64,000 bases of DNA from assembly GCA_002900995.3 (NCBI GenBank), contig CM035314.1:1783372-1847371 (forward strand), given 5' to 3'. The notes beneath the pieces are model-generated. The model did no database searches. It was not told the DNA's origin and saw only the letters and a list, made by a program, of their open reading frames with translations. This stretch comes from Ganoderma boninense (Eukaryota; Basidiomycota; Agaricomycetes; Polyporales; Polyporaceae). Position numbers and translations under genes: made by a program. This document shows, one piece after another, positions 1-12,150 of the stretch. The first letter of the stretch is position 1. Every line of letters starts with the position of its first letter.

Positions 1-782
1 ATCACGAACGAACTGTTCCTGCATCTCTCAGCGAAGCTATACAACCGCTTCGGGGGAGCCACATACCTCGACAACGCGAAGAAGGTGACACCTTGTCGAC
101 GTTATAACTGATATGGTGTGAATACTGACGCTGTGGCCTAATAGACATGGTCCTGGCGTAAGCGCAACGTAGTACGGCCGTCTGGGAAGACGTACTGAAC
201 CTACTCACATAGTTCTTAACTCCGGCATGCGCAACTCTGACGGCCTCTGGAACGACGGGTCAGTCTCCTCCTACAACAGACGGATCCCCACCAGCTGAAT
301 CAGTTTGCAGCTTGACGAGTGCATGCAAGAACAACGGCCAGACAACTTGGACATACAACCAGGGCGTCGTCGCCTCCGGCCTCGCCGAGCTCTATCACGC
401 GACGGGCGACTCGAGCTACCTCACGCAGGCCGAGATCACGCTCGACGCCGCGATCGCGCACAAGACGCAGAACGGGATCCTCAAGGAGACGTGCGACAAC
501 GCGAACCCGACGTCGACGTGCAACAACGATCAGGCGATGTTCAAGGGCATCTGGATGAAGCACCTCCAGTTCTACCTCGACCGTGCGCCTGACCGCGTGT
601 CGAAGTACAAGAGCTTCATCGGCGCGCAGGAGTCCGCGGTCGTCCACTACGCCACGGGCTCGGGATGGGCAGTCGGCAACGTGTGGTATGCGGCGAGCAA
701 CGGGGGCTCGGTCTTCACTGCGGAGACGCAGACGTCGGGGATTGCTGCCCATAATTGCGCTGCGAAGTACGGCCCTTGCTGA
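1..782 (+). CDS. GH76 alpha-1,6-mannanase-like protein, 3' part only
   Basis: The gene enters from the left edge, so its start is missing. The visible exons are about 1-91, about 213-260 and about 311-782, with the stop at 780-782. The peptide carries GH76 family features: WTYNQGVVASGLAELYHATGD in the last exon, then a segment ending in CNNDQAMFKGIWMKHLQ. GH76 enzymes are endo-alpha-1,6-mannanases acting on mannan side chains of fungal cell walls and glycoproteins. They are usually secreted or GPI-anchored. The signal peptide and the Asp-Asp catalytic pair lie outside the window or in the unsplit first exons, so catalysis cannot be judged. The gene converges with the Dap1-like gene that ends at 1324. 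The family call is firm; intron edges are by eye. Confidence 0.85.
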
Positions 783-1323
783 GCAGCGAACCTGGATTCT
801 TGCCTATTCTTTCCCGTTCTTGCCAATGGTATTGTACCAAGGATTGTTGAATTACGATAGCTTTCCGATCTAACTTTGAAATGCAATGTTTCGAGACGTT
901 TGAACTTCCTTTGTATCCTAAAAAAATTCCCACTAATGAGTTGCAAGGTTGAAGGGTGGTGTTGTAGATGCTAGAGTACTTTACCATGCGCTCGCGGTGT
1001 GCCATCTTGCTCACGTACCCCTTGTCCATCTTGGGATTGAGTTTGCCATCATCGTACCATCCCAGGGGACCGTTTGCGACGACTTCGAGGAGGTTCCAAG
1101 GATAGGTTCAGTCATCATGTGTCTTTCGGGGGCATTGAGTCGCGACAGCGCGGCTTCCACACCATAACAGGCTCCGTGGGAAGGATTCGATCAGCACAAA
1201 TTCTATCGAAAGCAAAGTTGTACAGATACAACTGGGGCAACGGAAGGCTCAAAGGTCAGAGCACTGCAATTGGGCGGATGACAATGACCATATCAACTCA
1301 CAGCAAGGCGAAAGCACAAGAAC
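783..1323. other. Convergent intergenic spacer, nothing recognised
   Basis: This 541-bp stretch lies between the stop codons of two converging genes. It has no frame with splice-consistent coding similarity and presumably holds both 3' untranslated regions. Confidence 0.5.
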
Positions 1324-2042
1324 CTAGATAGCGTTGTTCTCCACCAACTTCCCGCAGACAATGTACTTGCTCGAGAAGTGTTCCATCCATCCTGGGCAGG
1401 TCTCAGGATGCCAATCAAAGCGGAGATTCACACGACGCAGGCGTACCTTTCATGTTCTCGCTGTAGGATCGCGAGGGTTAGGTGAGGAAGCATGATGTTT
1501 ACAGAACATAACACCGTACGCACATTTCCTCTGGGGTAAGATCTTCCAGCTTGTCCAGGGGTTGGTCGATGGGTGTCAGCATCTCTGCGTCCGTAATGAG
1601 GACCGCATGTAAAGTAACACGGCTTAAGAAAAACGAACCTTCATCGAACGACTGTTTAGCCATTCCGCGGGATGCATCACGGCCAGCAAAGTTGGCGTAC
1701 ATGCCATCTGACCAAGGTCACTATATGCGCTCATAATGACTACGGGGAGCACTCACTGGGACCGTAGAAGTTCCTTCCCGCCGTCACATCATACACAACG
1801 CCCTTGATGGCAAGCAGAATGCGCTTCCCTTCCTGGCCGTTGAAGGGGCAAAGAGTCTTGGGAGTGTAGGTCTGGTAGAGGAGCGTCGGGGGGTGGGACT
1901 TGGGCATCCATGTGTAGCCGTTCTTGAACTCGTTCGGGACATTCTGCGGCAGCGAGTTCGAAGGGAAGATGATCCTCTGAATCGAGTAGAGGATGTATAG
2001 CAGCAGAGCAGTGTTCACAGGAGTCCCGAGATCGAAAGCCAT
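1324..2042 (-). CDS. Dap1/MAPR-type cytochrome b5-like heme protein
   Basis: This is a small membrane-anchored heme protein of the membrane-associated progesterone receptor family; the yeast relative Dap1 supports sterol-synthesis P450s in the ER. ATG at 2042 gives an N-terminal hydrophobic stretch (TALLLYILYSIQRIIF). The cytochrome b5-like fold follows, with KRILLAIKGVVYDVTAGRNF, then YGPSGMYANFAGRDASRG and AKQSFDE, which are MAPR hallmarks. The Tyr of the YDVT and FYGP elements fits the usual Tyr heme ligand of MAPR proteins rather than the His pair of true b5. Several short introns split the gene. The last exon encodes GWMEHFSSKYIVCGKLVENN and stops at 1324-1326. An in-frame ATG at 2057 adds five residues and is an alternative start. 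A P450 gene lies 2.5 kb away, but no functional link is shown. Confidence 0.8.
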
Positions 2043-2424
2043 GTTGTGCGAGTGCAAGTGGAAGTCGTGTCAGGCGTCACTGGCCGCGGTCAGCGTGCGT
2101 GGGGTCACCGGAGCAATCGTCCGAGAGCGTCTGGTGGACGTCATCATGATCGTTCAGCCAACCGACTGGACGGAGAGCAACAGCGGGCCGCGGACTCGTC
2201 TCCTCCGTCCATCTTCGCCTCCTGCTCGCTGGTCACGATGTCTTCACCGGGCAACCCAGTGACCCTTCTCGCGGAATATATCCTTGATTCTAGATCACTC
2301 GGTCCGCTTTCTCGTGCTTCTTCGACATACAATCCCGTGTTCAAAAGACGAGGATGGCGAGGAGGATGTGGCCGACTGCTCGAAGGGCCTCCCCATCCAC
2401 TCTCAGGTCATTGTATGCACGCAA
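2043..2424. promoter_or_regulatory. Divergent intergenic region between Dap1-like and BNR genes
   Basis: This 382-bp interval separates two divergent start codons and must hold both promoters. I see no clear TATA box or duplicated motif. Confidence 0.4.
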
Positions 2425-4372
2425 ATGAGGCTTTCGGGTCTACTCGGTGTGTTTTTCTGCTCTTTTACGGGGGTGTATGCGGCTAGCTTGCGGGTTGTGA
2501 ACGTCACGACGCTTGGGGTGGACCCGAACACAACCAATCACCTTAACGGCGAGTCGTTCCAGCAGGACGCCCTTGTAACATTCAATGGTGCGTCCTCACT
2601 TAAAGGCTTGAAGCCGTGGTGAATTAGCTGACGATGTGTTGGTTGATCGAAGGGTATCAATATGCTGCGTACTACATCTCCGACACAGCGAACGTGTCCG
2701 TGAGGCATCCTAGCCTTGGCCGCAGGAATCTGACGGGCGGCGATACAGCTTGGGAGTCATTCTCCTTTTTGGACTACAATCAGACAGAGGACGACGGGCA
2801 CGACATGTACGTATTCTGTATTCCTCCCCAGTCTTATTTTCTAACAGTCGCGAAGCATATCACTTGGCATCTCCCATGGAGATGGGACTCTGCACCTCGG
2901 TTGGGATCAGCATGACAACGATCTCAACTACCGCATATCGCAGGCCGGGGTGGCCACCAACCCTTCTGGAGTTGAATGGTCTGCTGACTTGTTTGGGGCG
3001 AGCCTAGTGCGTAACGTTCCGCCGAGCCTGATAATGTTGTGGCTGAAGGGGCAATTTAGGACCAACTGCCGGGAACGGAGTCCCTCGACAAATCCGTCTA
3101 TTTCATCAATGTCACTTACCCCCGCTTTCTTTCTGTTCCCGCCGCCAAAGTCGAAGACGGTGGCCCTGATCTCCTCTTCGAGTTGCGTGTCGGGCGTTCT
3201 GGACTCGGGGATGATTGGTTGTACAAATACACCCCCAACCAGGGATGGAGTTTGATCGGAAAATATCTTGAGGTACGAGGGTGTAAACATCTCGTTTTGC
3301 TCTAGCTCACAGAACATGATAGGGTGTGAATAGTCAGTGTGTCCGTTTCGTTACACATGTGATATCTAATGGCCCCTCCAGACAATGCCTACATCAACGG
3401 CATCGACTTTGATCCTAATGGCAATCTCATGACCACCTGGTAGGGCATCTCTATGATCCGGTTTGGACGGAGCAGTGGTGCTCATACAACTTTCAGGACG
3501 TACCGCGACTATGTCAACGATACCGGTCAGGACGTTGCTGTCCAGGCAGGACCCAACGGCCCCGAAAATGCAAGTACACCCCCACGCTCTACCCTAACGG
3601 CTGATGTGTCTTGACTTCGTCTCTCAGAACCACGACCTGAATTTCGCGTTCAGCACGGATCTCGGCGAAACCTGGCAGAACAACTGGAACCAAACCATCG
3701 CCAACATGACCGATGAACAAGCTATCATCCCTGTCTCAGCTGGCATCGTTATGTTCGGTATTCCGAAGTATGGGTGGGTGCCTCTGGGTCCAATGTCGCC
3801 GCTGCATGTGCTCATTCCTGTTCAGAGGCATTTTGAACCAGGAGGCGCAGACAGTTGATCCGGAGGGTCGCATTCATGTTCTCAACCGGGAGAACACCAC
3901 AGGCACAGAGCAATGGTAACTTGAAAGCGACAATATCTCCTGCTTTCCTCCGCTGCTGACGTTTTTTCCTCTCAGGTACCACTACTGGCGCAGCACCACG
4001 TCCCACTGGACACGCACCGCTCTCCCTCTGCCCGCCGAGCTCCAAAGCATCAACAACATCACCGGCACGCCCACCGTCATCGGCAAGCGTGGCAAGGTCG
4101 TCGCCCCGCCGCAGTCTCCGCACGGCTCGATCCTACTCATCCTGCCCGACAACGCTGCGAACTCGACTGGGCTCAGCATCCTGCGCAGCACGGCGGCGGG
4201 CCACTTCCGCGACTGGGAGGTCCTATGGGAGGCGGAGTCCGGGAACGCGTGGGAGCCGCTGTTCGACAGGTATAGGCTGGACACCAAGGCGGGTGGGGAC
4301 GGGGTGCTGAGCTTGTTCGTGGTGAATGGGACGGCGATTCAGGTAGTCGACTTCGATTTGAGCGATGTATGA
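2425..4372 (+). CDS. Secreted BNR-repeat protein (BNR_4-like)
   Basis: A predicted secreted, N-glycosylated beta-propeller protein. The ATG at 2425 starts a typical signal peptide ([19 protein letters not shown]). The mature part shows the order seen in BNR_4 proteins: YQYAAYY, then [63 protein letters not shown] and [18 protein letters not shown]_4 members are related to sialidase and polysaccharide-lyase propellers. The substrate is unknown, and a role in breaking down polysaccharide is inference. About nine exons are needed. One junction is best explained by a 10-nt microexon at about 3323-3332. The apparent stop in TTW at about 3442 falls inside an intron (gtagggcat...ctttcag). With these introns the protein reads intact to the TGA at 4370-4372. 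Many NxT/S sites support secretion. Confidence 0.72.
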
Positions 4373-4590
4373 GCCACTACGTATTAGTAGATCTATGTTT
4401 GTTGATAGAGACGCAGGTCTCTTGAAGCTCCTTGCAATCGCCCTATACAACGGGGCTAGGGCGCTCTCCCGCATAAATTTCACAACGATGGTGACTCAGG
4501 CTCGTTTCATTCACCTCAAGAATATATACAATAGAACTTCACAAACCCAAGCATAAGTCTTCTATACATGTATTCCAAAGAACAAGGACC

Positions 4591-6729
4591 TTAAGCCGCG
4601 ACGGCGCGCTTCCGCAGGAGGACAGTGCCGCCCATGGGTGGGAGGACTGCGAGCGAGACGTACATGTTCGGGGGGCGCTCAGCCCCACTGTTGGTGTTGG
4701 TCTCAGGCTTCGAGAGCTTGAGGTCGTAGTTGATGATTATGTACGAGAGCACCGCCTTGAGCTGGTTTGCAGCAAAGTACCGTCCGGGGCTAGATCCAAG
4801 TCGCCTGTCAGTCGACTGCACGGTGCAGGATCAACGTGAGGGTTGGGGCTAACCAAGCGAGGTGTCCATGCCCGAACGGGATGTACTCGGACGAGGTGCT
4901 TGCGAACTGCAGCCTGGCAGAGCCTTCGCCATCGCGCGCGGCCTCGCGCATGCGCGCGAAGCGGAACGGGTCGAAGACATCGGCGTTGGGGAGGTGCTCG
5001 TTGTCGAAGTGGATCGGGTGCGCCGGCGCGCCGAGGATGGTGCCCTTAGGGATGTGCACGCCGTTGTCCAGGACGATGTCCTTCATTGCGACCCGCATCA
5101 GCGACGCTGTTGCGCGGGGATGTAGTGTTGGCTACGTGGTCGATTCAAGAAGGAAGAGGATGTGCTGACCGAGGGTGAAGCCGTTGTAGCGTTGGGACTC
5201 GCGGAGGATGCTGTCGAGCTTCCACATGCGGGCGAAGGACGTCGTGGTCCAGCCTTCTTCCTCTATAGCCGCCTCGATCTCCTCTCGAAGAGATGGGACA
5301 AGATCCGGTCGCTCGGCGAGCTGGAAGAGCACTTGGGACATGCTCTGGGAAATGGAGAGGCGCGTCAGGTACCATGCGAAGATCTGAGCAAGCGATGAAC
5401 ACGGACGCTAGAGGAGGTGTGTATAGCTGCCAGGTTCAACAGAAGCAGTCTCTCTGTGATCTCGGAGTCCGTCTCTTTCTTGACTACCGCTCTGTCGATG
5501 ATCCACTGCAGGACGTCGTTCTGGTGGGAAGTAAGCATGTCAGCGACTAATTCGTTGGAGATCATGGCAGCTTACCGGTTTATCCAGCCATTCTTTCTCG
5601 TTACGCATAGCGGCGATCCGGTGTCGGATGATGGGTTGGAGGTGCGACAGTGCGTGCTCGGTTGTTTGTTTTACCTTGCTCACGAATAGCGCCACAAACC
5701 TGAGGGAGTAGTACACGTGAATGATTTATTTCATTGAATTTTGACTGGACGACTAACGGCTTGAGAAAGTCGGGGAACAAAAACAGGACCGTCCCGGCTT
5801 TGACGATTTCGACGGCGAACTGGACCGAGAGGTCGTTGTACTCTTCATTGTGCGCTGAAGTCGAGGGCCTGTTAACATCGAAAAGCTCAGAGATTTGTTG
5901 GGGGAGCACGCACAGACTGGGAGGCCGACAAAGACCCGGTTGCTTGTGCGCGCAACGATCTTCAAGGATGAAGACAACACGTCGACGCTGACCCATTCTG
6001 GGAACACTCGCTTGTCAAGTCTGGCTGTTAGCGCGAGATCATGGCAGGTACCCACCATCTTCCTTGGTCGGAAAGTACTTCTGTACCGTGGGGCCGACCT
6101 CGTCTACCAAATCTGGCATTATAGCGGGTAGCATTCGATTCTGGAGCTTCTCCTTCACGATTGTGACATGGTACGGGTCATCGTGCATCTTCTGGCTGAC
6201 CGTGTACCTGTACTGCAGGAGCTAACGTGTAAAGGTGAGCAAGGCACACGCTGGGGCCATGCTAAGCACTCACTGTTTCGACGGTGGCGGTGAAGGACAA
6301 CTCATCTTCCGGCCGCCGCCTGATGTCTTCCACCAGCTTCGGGCCTGACACAATGACCATCCAGCGGTCGAGCAGCGGAATCTTGAACGCAGAGCCATAG
6401 TGCTAGAGCCGCCGAGGACGATCATTTAGACAGGTGCACGGAGGACTACAAGACGAAGAGTAGACGAGTAGGGCAGCATACCATACCTTCTTGTACCCTT
6501 CGTACAGTGTCTCCCTCCCGCGGCGGATGAAGGAGACCGCGCCAAAATATGACAGCAGTGGCGTCGAAAACCCGCCGACAGTGGGGATGGAGGTCAACTG
6601 CATGCGCACTCAGTAGCTGTCAGGATCCACTACGTGCCAAGCACTCACGGGATTGGTACGCCATCGGTATATGACGATCCAGAACAATATCCCGGCGGAG
6701 ATGAAATAAAGGGCTTGATCGTCCCCCAT
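4591..6729 (-). CDS. Cytochrome P450 monooxygenase
   Basis: A microsomal class II P450. ATG at 6729 begins an N-terminal hydrophobic anchor (YFISAGILFWIVIYRW), followed by the early conserved block IPTVGGFSTPLLSYFGA. Further on are RNEEYNDLSVQFAVEI, the I-helix AAIHTSSSV, LREEIEAAIEEEGWT, the K-helix ExxR in LDSILRESQR and the PERF-like FDPFRFARMR. The heme loop reads FGHGHLACPGRYFA after splicing. The codon of the heme-ligating Cys is split by an intron (TG|C), running from about 4852 back to about 4787 on the minus strand. The stop is at 4591-4593. The sequence resembles ent-kaurene-oxidase-like basidiomycete P450s, but substrate cannot be inferred. Roughly ten introns are present and no disabling change was found. 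The gene shares a neighbourhood with a methyltransferase and a hydrolase. Confidence 0.85.
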
Positions 6730-6771
6730 CGCTTGTGCAGAGGAAGGTGGGTGTATGAAAACTGACTTCGT

Positions 6772-8762
6772 TCACGAGCCCTTGCAAGGGGCAAGGATGT
6801 GAGGATCATATACCCTCGCGCCGAGGCGCGCGCTCGCCTGAGACCGAGCGAGGACATCGGCCCTTAGCATGAGACGATGAGGCTGAGGTTGAACCAGCCA
6901 GCGACATAACTGAAGAACTTGAACACCAGCGAAACCATCATTGATAGGTGTACGGCTGTGTGCACAAATCTGGAAATGTGCAAGCCTCTTGAAGCGGGTC
7001 CAGGAATGTTCCAACCCAACAAATGAGCGTACGGGTTCGAGGCACGAATTGTAGGTCCGCCAGTCGGCTGCATGCCTGAGCGCCGTCAAGTCGGAGGTGA
7101 ATACGCAAGGCCTAACTGCAGGGAAGTCAGCGAAGAGAACGGCGTTTACGAGATTAGTGTCCCTCACCTCGCTCACAGAGTCGTGGATCGGTGTTCTATT
7201 TTTATTGGAGATGGCGCCGGTGCGAGTCGCAATAACGCTGTCGGATTCGGACATTCTTGAGGGAGGCCACTGGTCAGATTCAAGCTCTCCAACCTCAAGA
7301 TCGGATTGTACCATGTCATAGTCTATTTTAAGGGCTACATTCTGCATTGATAGAGCATGGAAATGATTGTTATGGCATTCATCATGAATGTACAGGTTTT
7401 CTCCCTACTAGAAGACGTCAGACGCGTGAAGACCTGCTGTAATTCAATCATTGAGAACTTACGGAGCGTTCTGAACACTTGTAACAACGTAAATTCGAAG
7501 ACGCGAACTCTCCTCGAGTGAGATACCTGAATGCAAGCTGTTAGCATGGCAGTCGCCCCGGAGCGATATGCACCCTTTCATAATTGGTGATAAAAAACCG
7601 GTCTTATCAACACACATCATGCCGCCTATGTCATCAATGTCCAGGGATTGAAAGAAGTCATGGCGGGAGCGAAGAACGCACGTTTGTCGAAAACTCCGCC
7701 TCCCAATACTTGCTCTCCACCGAAACTCCACACTCCGCCGGTTTCCCTGACTGGGAAAGCGTTCATGTTGCGATAACATTGGCGAATGCGAAAGACCGGT
7801 ATGTAGCGGTACTTTCCCCGTTGTACTCAGCTCGACCACTCGTGGAGAAGTCGATACACGGAAGATGGGGCCCAGGATGGTGAGTGGTAAGAGGAAAAGG
7901 TGGGAAAGACTTTCAAACCCCGAGGTCACGGCTCCCTTCGTGTAGAACACAGCCACGTTGTGGACACTTGCGTGGAAGTTGGAGCATCAAAGTCCGACCA
8001 TGCACTTTAATGTATAACTGTCTATCAGGATCGACTGTTTCAATTCAATGGACCGGGAGAACCGAAATGATTGGGCCTTGAAGCAGACTAGCACTGAGGG
8101 CCTGCAAGGCGCGTTGTAACCACTCAACCCGGCGCTGGTCATTCTTCCGGCGCCGGCGCGTGAAACTTGAAGGCCTTCCGAGTGCTGCACCAATCAACTT
8201 CTTGCTCGAGAGATCTGGAATTGTGCTGTACTCAGCACGGTCTGCGTATGGCATAGGAGAGGCAGGAAATACTCGTACAATCGTACCACGGCGCTCGTGC
8301 AGCATTTCGACAGTTCGGCCCCAGCCGGCGGCACCAGCACTCGCAGTGCGTACCCAAGCCCCGACAGGGTGTTCGCCTAACTTGAGAAATAAATAATGGA
8401 GAGAAGAGGGTGAACAGCACAGATTCCAAGCAAATGTTGTGGAACGCCGTGAACATGACTTGGATACCGACTGGCCGAGGTACCAGTCTGTGAGCTATGC
8501 AACTTGAACTTGAAGCCCCGCGATTTGGCGGCCAGTGCAAACAGGGATGCGTCGAAACTCGACGGGGAGCAGATGACTGGACTGACACTGCAATGACACT
8601 GTTCTTCTCCGCGGATTCATTTTCCGTAAGGCGAGAGAACTCCGAGCGACGAGATGGGCTATGGCCGGTCAATTTGTCCTGGTGGCGAGCGAATTCCGCA
8701 CCAGGACAGGAAACGGCGAACTCGAGCCTGTGCGGGGGCAATTCCGGAGCGGCCCACCTCAA
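6772..8762 (-). pseudogene. Decayed or unresolved multi-pass membrane protein gene
   Basis: The minus strand holds scattered pieces resembling the later half of basidiomycete 7-TM proteins of the DUF6533/6534 type. Examples are GIQVMFTAFHNICLESVLFT at about 8470-8410, a GWGRTVEMLHERRGT block at about 8310-8270, and a hydrophobic SLSHLFLLPLTILGPIF at about 7915-7865. A polar tail (ALKIDYDMVQSDLEVGELES) sits at about 7340-7280, and a weaker hydrophobic patch (SMMVSLVFKFFSYVAGW) lies at about 6950-6890. I could not join these into one intron-consistent gene with all helices. The loop after GWGRT lacks the usual RDGT and the next helix is weak. It may be a diverged gene or a remnant; transcript data would separate these. 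Confidence 0.35.
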
Positions 8763-9707
8763 CTTGTCTCAGTGACAACAATTCGCCTCCGGGTATGGGC
8801 AGCATTCTGTGCAAGACAAGTGCTTAGCTTCCCGTGAGTGACATCCGCTAAGATCAACTTGAGTTGACAACGGGAGACAGGACAACCCGGCTCGAGCCCT
8901 GAGTCTATCCGAGTCTCTGTCTGGCGGCCTGTCCCAAACAAGAAGACCGTGCGATAGAATTGAAGTCATGAAGAGATCAACACATCACGGTCTCTGCAAG
9001 GAAGGGGCAGATAAGAAGCATGGAAGTGAGAAGAGCGTACCTCAATTGCTCCCAAGCGTCCCAGGTGGTACCGCGATACTAGAATGCAATTCCGTAGACC
9101 CTCAGTCTCAGCAGCTGCTTAGACAGTAGCACAAGTGTTGGCGAAAGGGTAGGATGTCCAGGTCGGTCACTGCACGGTCGGAATCAACGGTGGAGGAGAT
9201 GGATATCCGAGATACAAACCCCGCCATTATTGCAAGACGGCGCATCTTCAAACTCCGATATACTCCGAACAGACTGTACCTCAACCCTGGTTGCTCCGCT
9301 TGAAACTTCAAATGCTGAGAGGACGGCAGTCCACACTTCACGATGAGGCCAATGGTCGAGTCATCCTCGAACTGCGGATCGCACTTCCTGCCCTTCTCTC
9401 CCAGACTTGTCGCAGGTCTGATCTTCTCTGTTCAATTTTTTTGGCAGATGTGGGATGGAATTTGGTAAGCCCCTCACGGAATCACCTTGAAACCGATGTC
9501 ATGTTGCAAACTATTCAGCAGAATTGGAGCTGAAGAAAACGCCTCATTGACTTCTGCGGCCGTGCGTGCCGTAAGTGCTGGTATCCGGTGATCTTGTGTG
9601 CAGATAATCATGGCAGTGTAGACGCAGAAGGCCGGCAGGTATATGTATACTCATCGTTGCCCACTTGCAGAGTAGCATCTCCTCGTCACCGACCCTCTTC
9701 GTTCGCT
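8763..9707. other. Intergenic, no gene recognised
   Basis: This 945-bp spacer precedes the methyltransferase gene. Short open frames occur on both strands but none shows family similarity or splice logic. The pyrimidine-rich stretch just before 9708 is a plausible transcription start region. Confidence 0.4.
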
Positions 9708-10875
9708 ATGGCAGACACTGCAAGCACTGACGCTAGCGGCGCTGGCATGCCGCCCAAGCGAGACCCCAATGCTTTCCCTCTCGACGAGAAGATGTTTAAG
9801 CTTCTTCGCGAGCAAGACTTGGACCTCGTCAAACTCTACACGGGAATACAGGATCGCGAGGAAATCAAGGCTCATATCATCAACATCCAGAAGGAGGCAT
9901 ACCCGGTATAACTCGAGAGTCAGTGATGTGCTAGACCCAGTGCTCATAGCCTGCCAGATCATGCCCTACCAGTGCATTCGATTCTTCTCCTTCGCGGGGT
10001 ACGTCCTCTGTTCGCTGTTGTAAAATGACTCACTCAAATGTGTGTCTCCAGTTCAAGGATCCACGAGGCAGTGCCAAACTATGCCCACATCCTAAAGGTG
10101 GGCAAAGAACGCGATGGCGCCATCTTCCTCGACGTAGGCACCTGCTGTGAGTCAACCAAATCTCTTCATCCGATGACAAACCTCACGTCCAGAGGGCCTA
10201 GTTGGCACTGACCTGCGGAAGGTGGTCACGGACGGGTGGGACGCAAAGAACGTCGTCGCAACGGACATCAACCCAGGTTCGGCGCCCTCAGCGCATCCCC
10301 CATCCCGCGCGACTTATTTGCTGACCGGCCGCCTCTCTGCAGGCTTCTGGGACATGGGACACAAGCTCTTTCACACAGACGCGACCTCGTTCCCAGCGAC
10401 GTTCGTGCCTGGGAATGCCCTCAGCGACGAGCACCTCCAAATGTTCCCGATCCTGCCTACCGGGTCCGGAGTGGATACCCCACGTCCGGACCTCCCCTCG
10501 CTGAGCTCGCTGAACCCCCTGCGCGGCCACGTCTCCGCGATATACATGGGGAACCTCTTCCACCTCTTCACTGAGCAGGAGCAGCTCCGCCTCGCTCGCG
10601 GGGTCGCGGGCCTCCTCTCCCCAGAGCCGGGCTCCGTCATCGCAGGGTGGCAAGGGGGCGCGCCGCAGAAGGGGGAGAAGACAAAGGCGTTGGGGGGCGA
10701 CAGCGGTGCCATCACGCAATTCTTGTACTCGGCGGAGACGTGGAAGGAGCTGTGGGACGGGGAGGTGTTCGAGAAGGGGATGGTGAATGTGGACGCGGAG
10801 CTCACGAGCTACAAGACCGACTTGGTGGCAGGCGTCGAGCTGTACTTCCTGCGCTGGTCCGTCACTAGGGTGTGA
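9708..10875 (+). CDS. AusD-like SAM-dependent methyltransferase
   Basis: A soluble class I methyltransferase resembling the AusD family of fungal meroterpenoid pathways, which O-methylates carboxyl or hydroxyl groups with S-adenosylmethionine. ATG at 9708 opens MADTASTDASGAGMPPKRDP, and the first exon ends near 9905. Short exons carry PYQCIRFFSFAG and SRIHEAVPNYAHIL. The SAM-binding motif I follows as GAIFLDVGTC, continued by VGTDLRKVVTDGW and an acidic VVATDINP motif II. The remainder, from about 10340, includes ISAIYMGNLFHLFTEQEQ-like helical segments and SVIAGWQGG. The TGA is at 10873-10875. The protein is near 280 residues, normal for the family. The downstream hydrolase converges on it (stops 135 bp apart). 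Its substrate is unknown; the P450 and reductase nearby make a metabolite pathway possible. Confidence 0.75.
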
Positions 10876-11010
10876 AGCTGCTGAAGCCCACCCACGCATA
10901 GCTGTTATTTCGGGCGAGTGCCAACGAGAGAGCACAAACCCGATGTACTATACACTTGCCGACACCCGGCAACGAACGCGCCATGGTAGAAATTGAATGT
11001 AACACCACTT

Positions 11011-12150
11011 TCACAAGGCAGCTGCCTTCTCCTTGACCCACGCCGCGACCCACTCGCCCCACTCCTCGCCCTCCCCGCTCATCAGCGCCCAGTGCGGGCT
11101 GATATGGTTGTGTCCCTTCATGAAGTCGTACTTGACATTCTTGCCCAGCCGCTCCTCCAGGAGCTGCACGAACATGTCGCTCGACATGCGCACGTCCGGC
11201 GGCTCCCGCTCGCTCACGAGCACGAACCACTCCGGCAGCCCCGCGATCAGCTCGTCCGGGGCGCGCTTCAGCAGCTCGAGCGGGACGTTCTCGAGCGTCT
11301 TCTCGCGCGAGCCGTAGTACCCCTCGAGCACGGTCGGGTCGCCGTTCGGCTCCGGCTCGAAGTAGAAGCGGTACGCGCCGCCCTGCGGGACCAGCCCGCG
11401 CGTCGCGGCGCGCACGGGGTGCTCGAGCGGCATGATGTCGGGCGAGAGGTAGAGAGATGCGAGGTGGTTACCCCCGGCAGAGTGCGCGAGGACGAAGATG
11501 TTGGAGAGGTCGGCGGAGGCAGGGAACTGGCCGTTCGAGGCGGCCGCGACGGCAGGGCCATGTCCGAGGAACCAGGCAAGGGCATCGCGGACGTCTGCGG
11601 GAGGGGTGGGGTAGGTGACTTCGGGCCAGAGGCGGTAGTCTGCTATAACGGTGAGTAGGCTATGATGAAGACGGACGTCAGTGCTGTGCGTTTTGATAAA
11701 TGAAGAGAGCGCGCACCCTCTTTGTGCGAAGAACACGCCGAGGTTGGAATACCCGAGGTCGTAGGGCTTCGCGATTTGGCGGTCACCTTCAATGAAGGCA
11801 CCGCCATAGACGAAGAATAAGACGGGTTGTGGGCCCTGGGTTGGAACGGCTTTAGGGTCAGGATAATACACGTCGAGCTACATTGTTAGCCTGACAGTGA
11901 GCATGGATGTATCAAGGACTTGAAAACACAGCGATTCTAGACCTTGTGTCTTGGAGTAGCACCAAACTGGAAGGTCTGACGAGGGTAGCTCCGGATCTCC
12001 TCTCGGCGCTTCTCAAGCAGCTTCATGAACGCAACACGAGCTTGAATAGGCGATACTGAATTAGAACTCCTCCGACAGAGTATAGAATTGCTTACTGGGG
12101 TCGAGGACTTTATAGATCCCGTCATCTGTGAAGGCGGCAACGACATCCAT
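11011..12150 (-). CDS. Alpha/beta-hydrolase esterase/lipase
   Basis: An alpha/beta-hydrolase of the esterase/lipase (HSL/CE10-like) type. ATG at 12150 gives MDVVAAFTDDGIYKVLDP, followed by exons encoding RREEIRSYPRQTFQFG and LDVYYPDPKA. The oxyanion-hole region is VLFFVYGGAFIEGD (YGG in place of the commoner HGG). The nucleophile elbow is FVLAHSAGGNH, with Ser in HSAGG. A likely catalytic His lies in KGHNHISPHW near the C-terminus. The stop is at 11011-11013. Introns fall at about 12100-12060, 11935-11880 and 11715-11645. No signal peptide is seen, so the enzyme is probably cytosolic. Similar enzymes hydrolyse small esters; the substrate here is unknown. A long antisense open frame over the last exon is a GC artefact. 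Confidence 0.8.

Noticed and set aside
3440..3445. Premature stop in the BNR-repeat gene
   Set aside because: The TAG lies inside a short intron with a good donor (GTAGGG) and a CTTTCAG acceptor, after which the family reading resumes.
4780..4860. Loss of the heme-ligating cysteine in the P450
   Set aside because: At first the loop seemed to read SSPGR. Choosing the nearer AG acceptor restores a TG|C codon and the canonical ACPGR, so the enzyme is probably intact.
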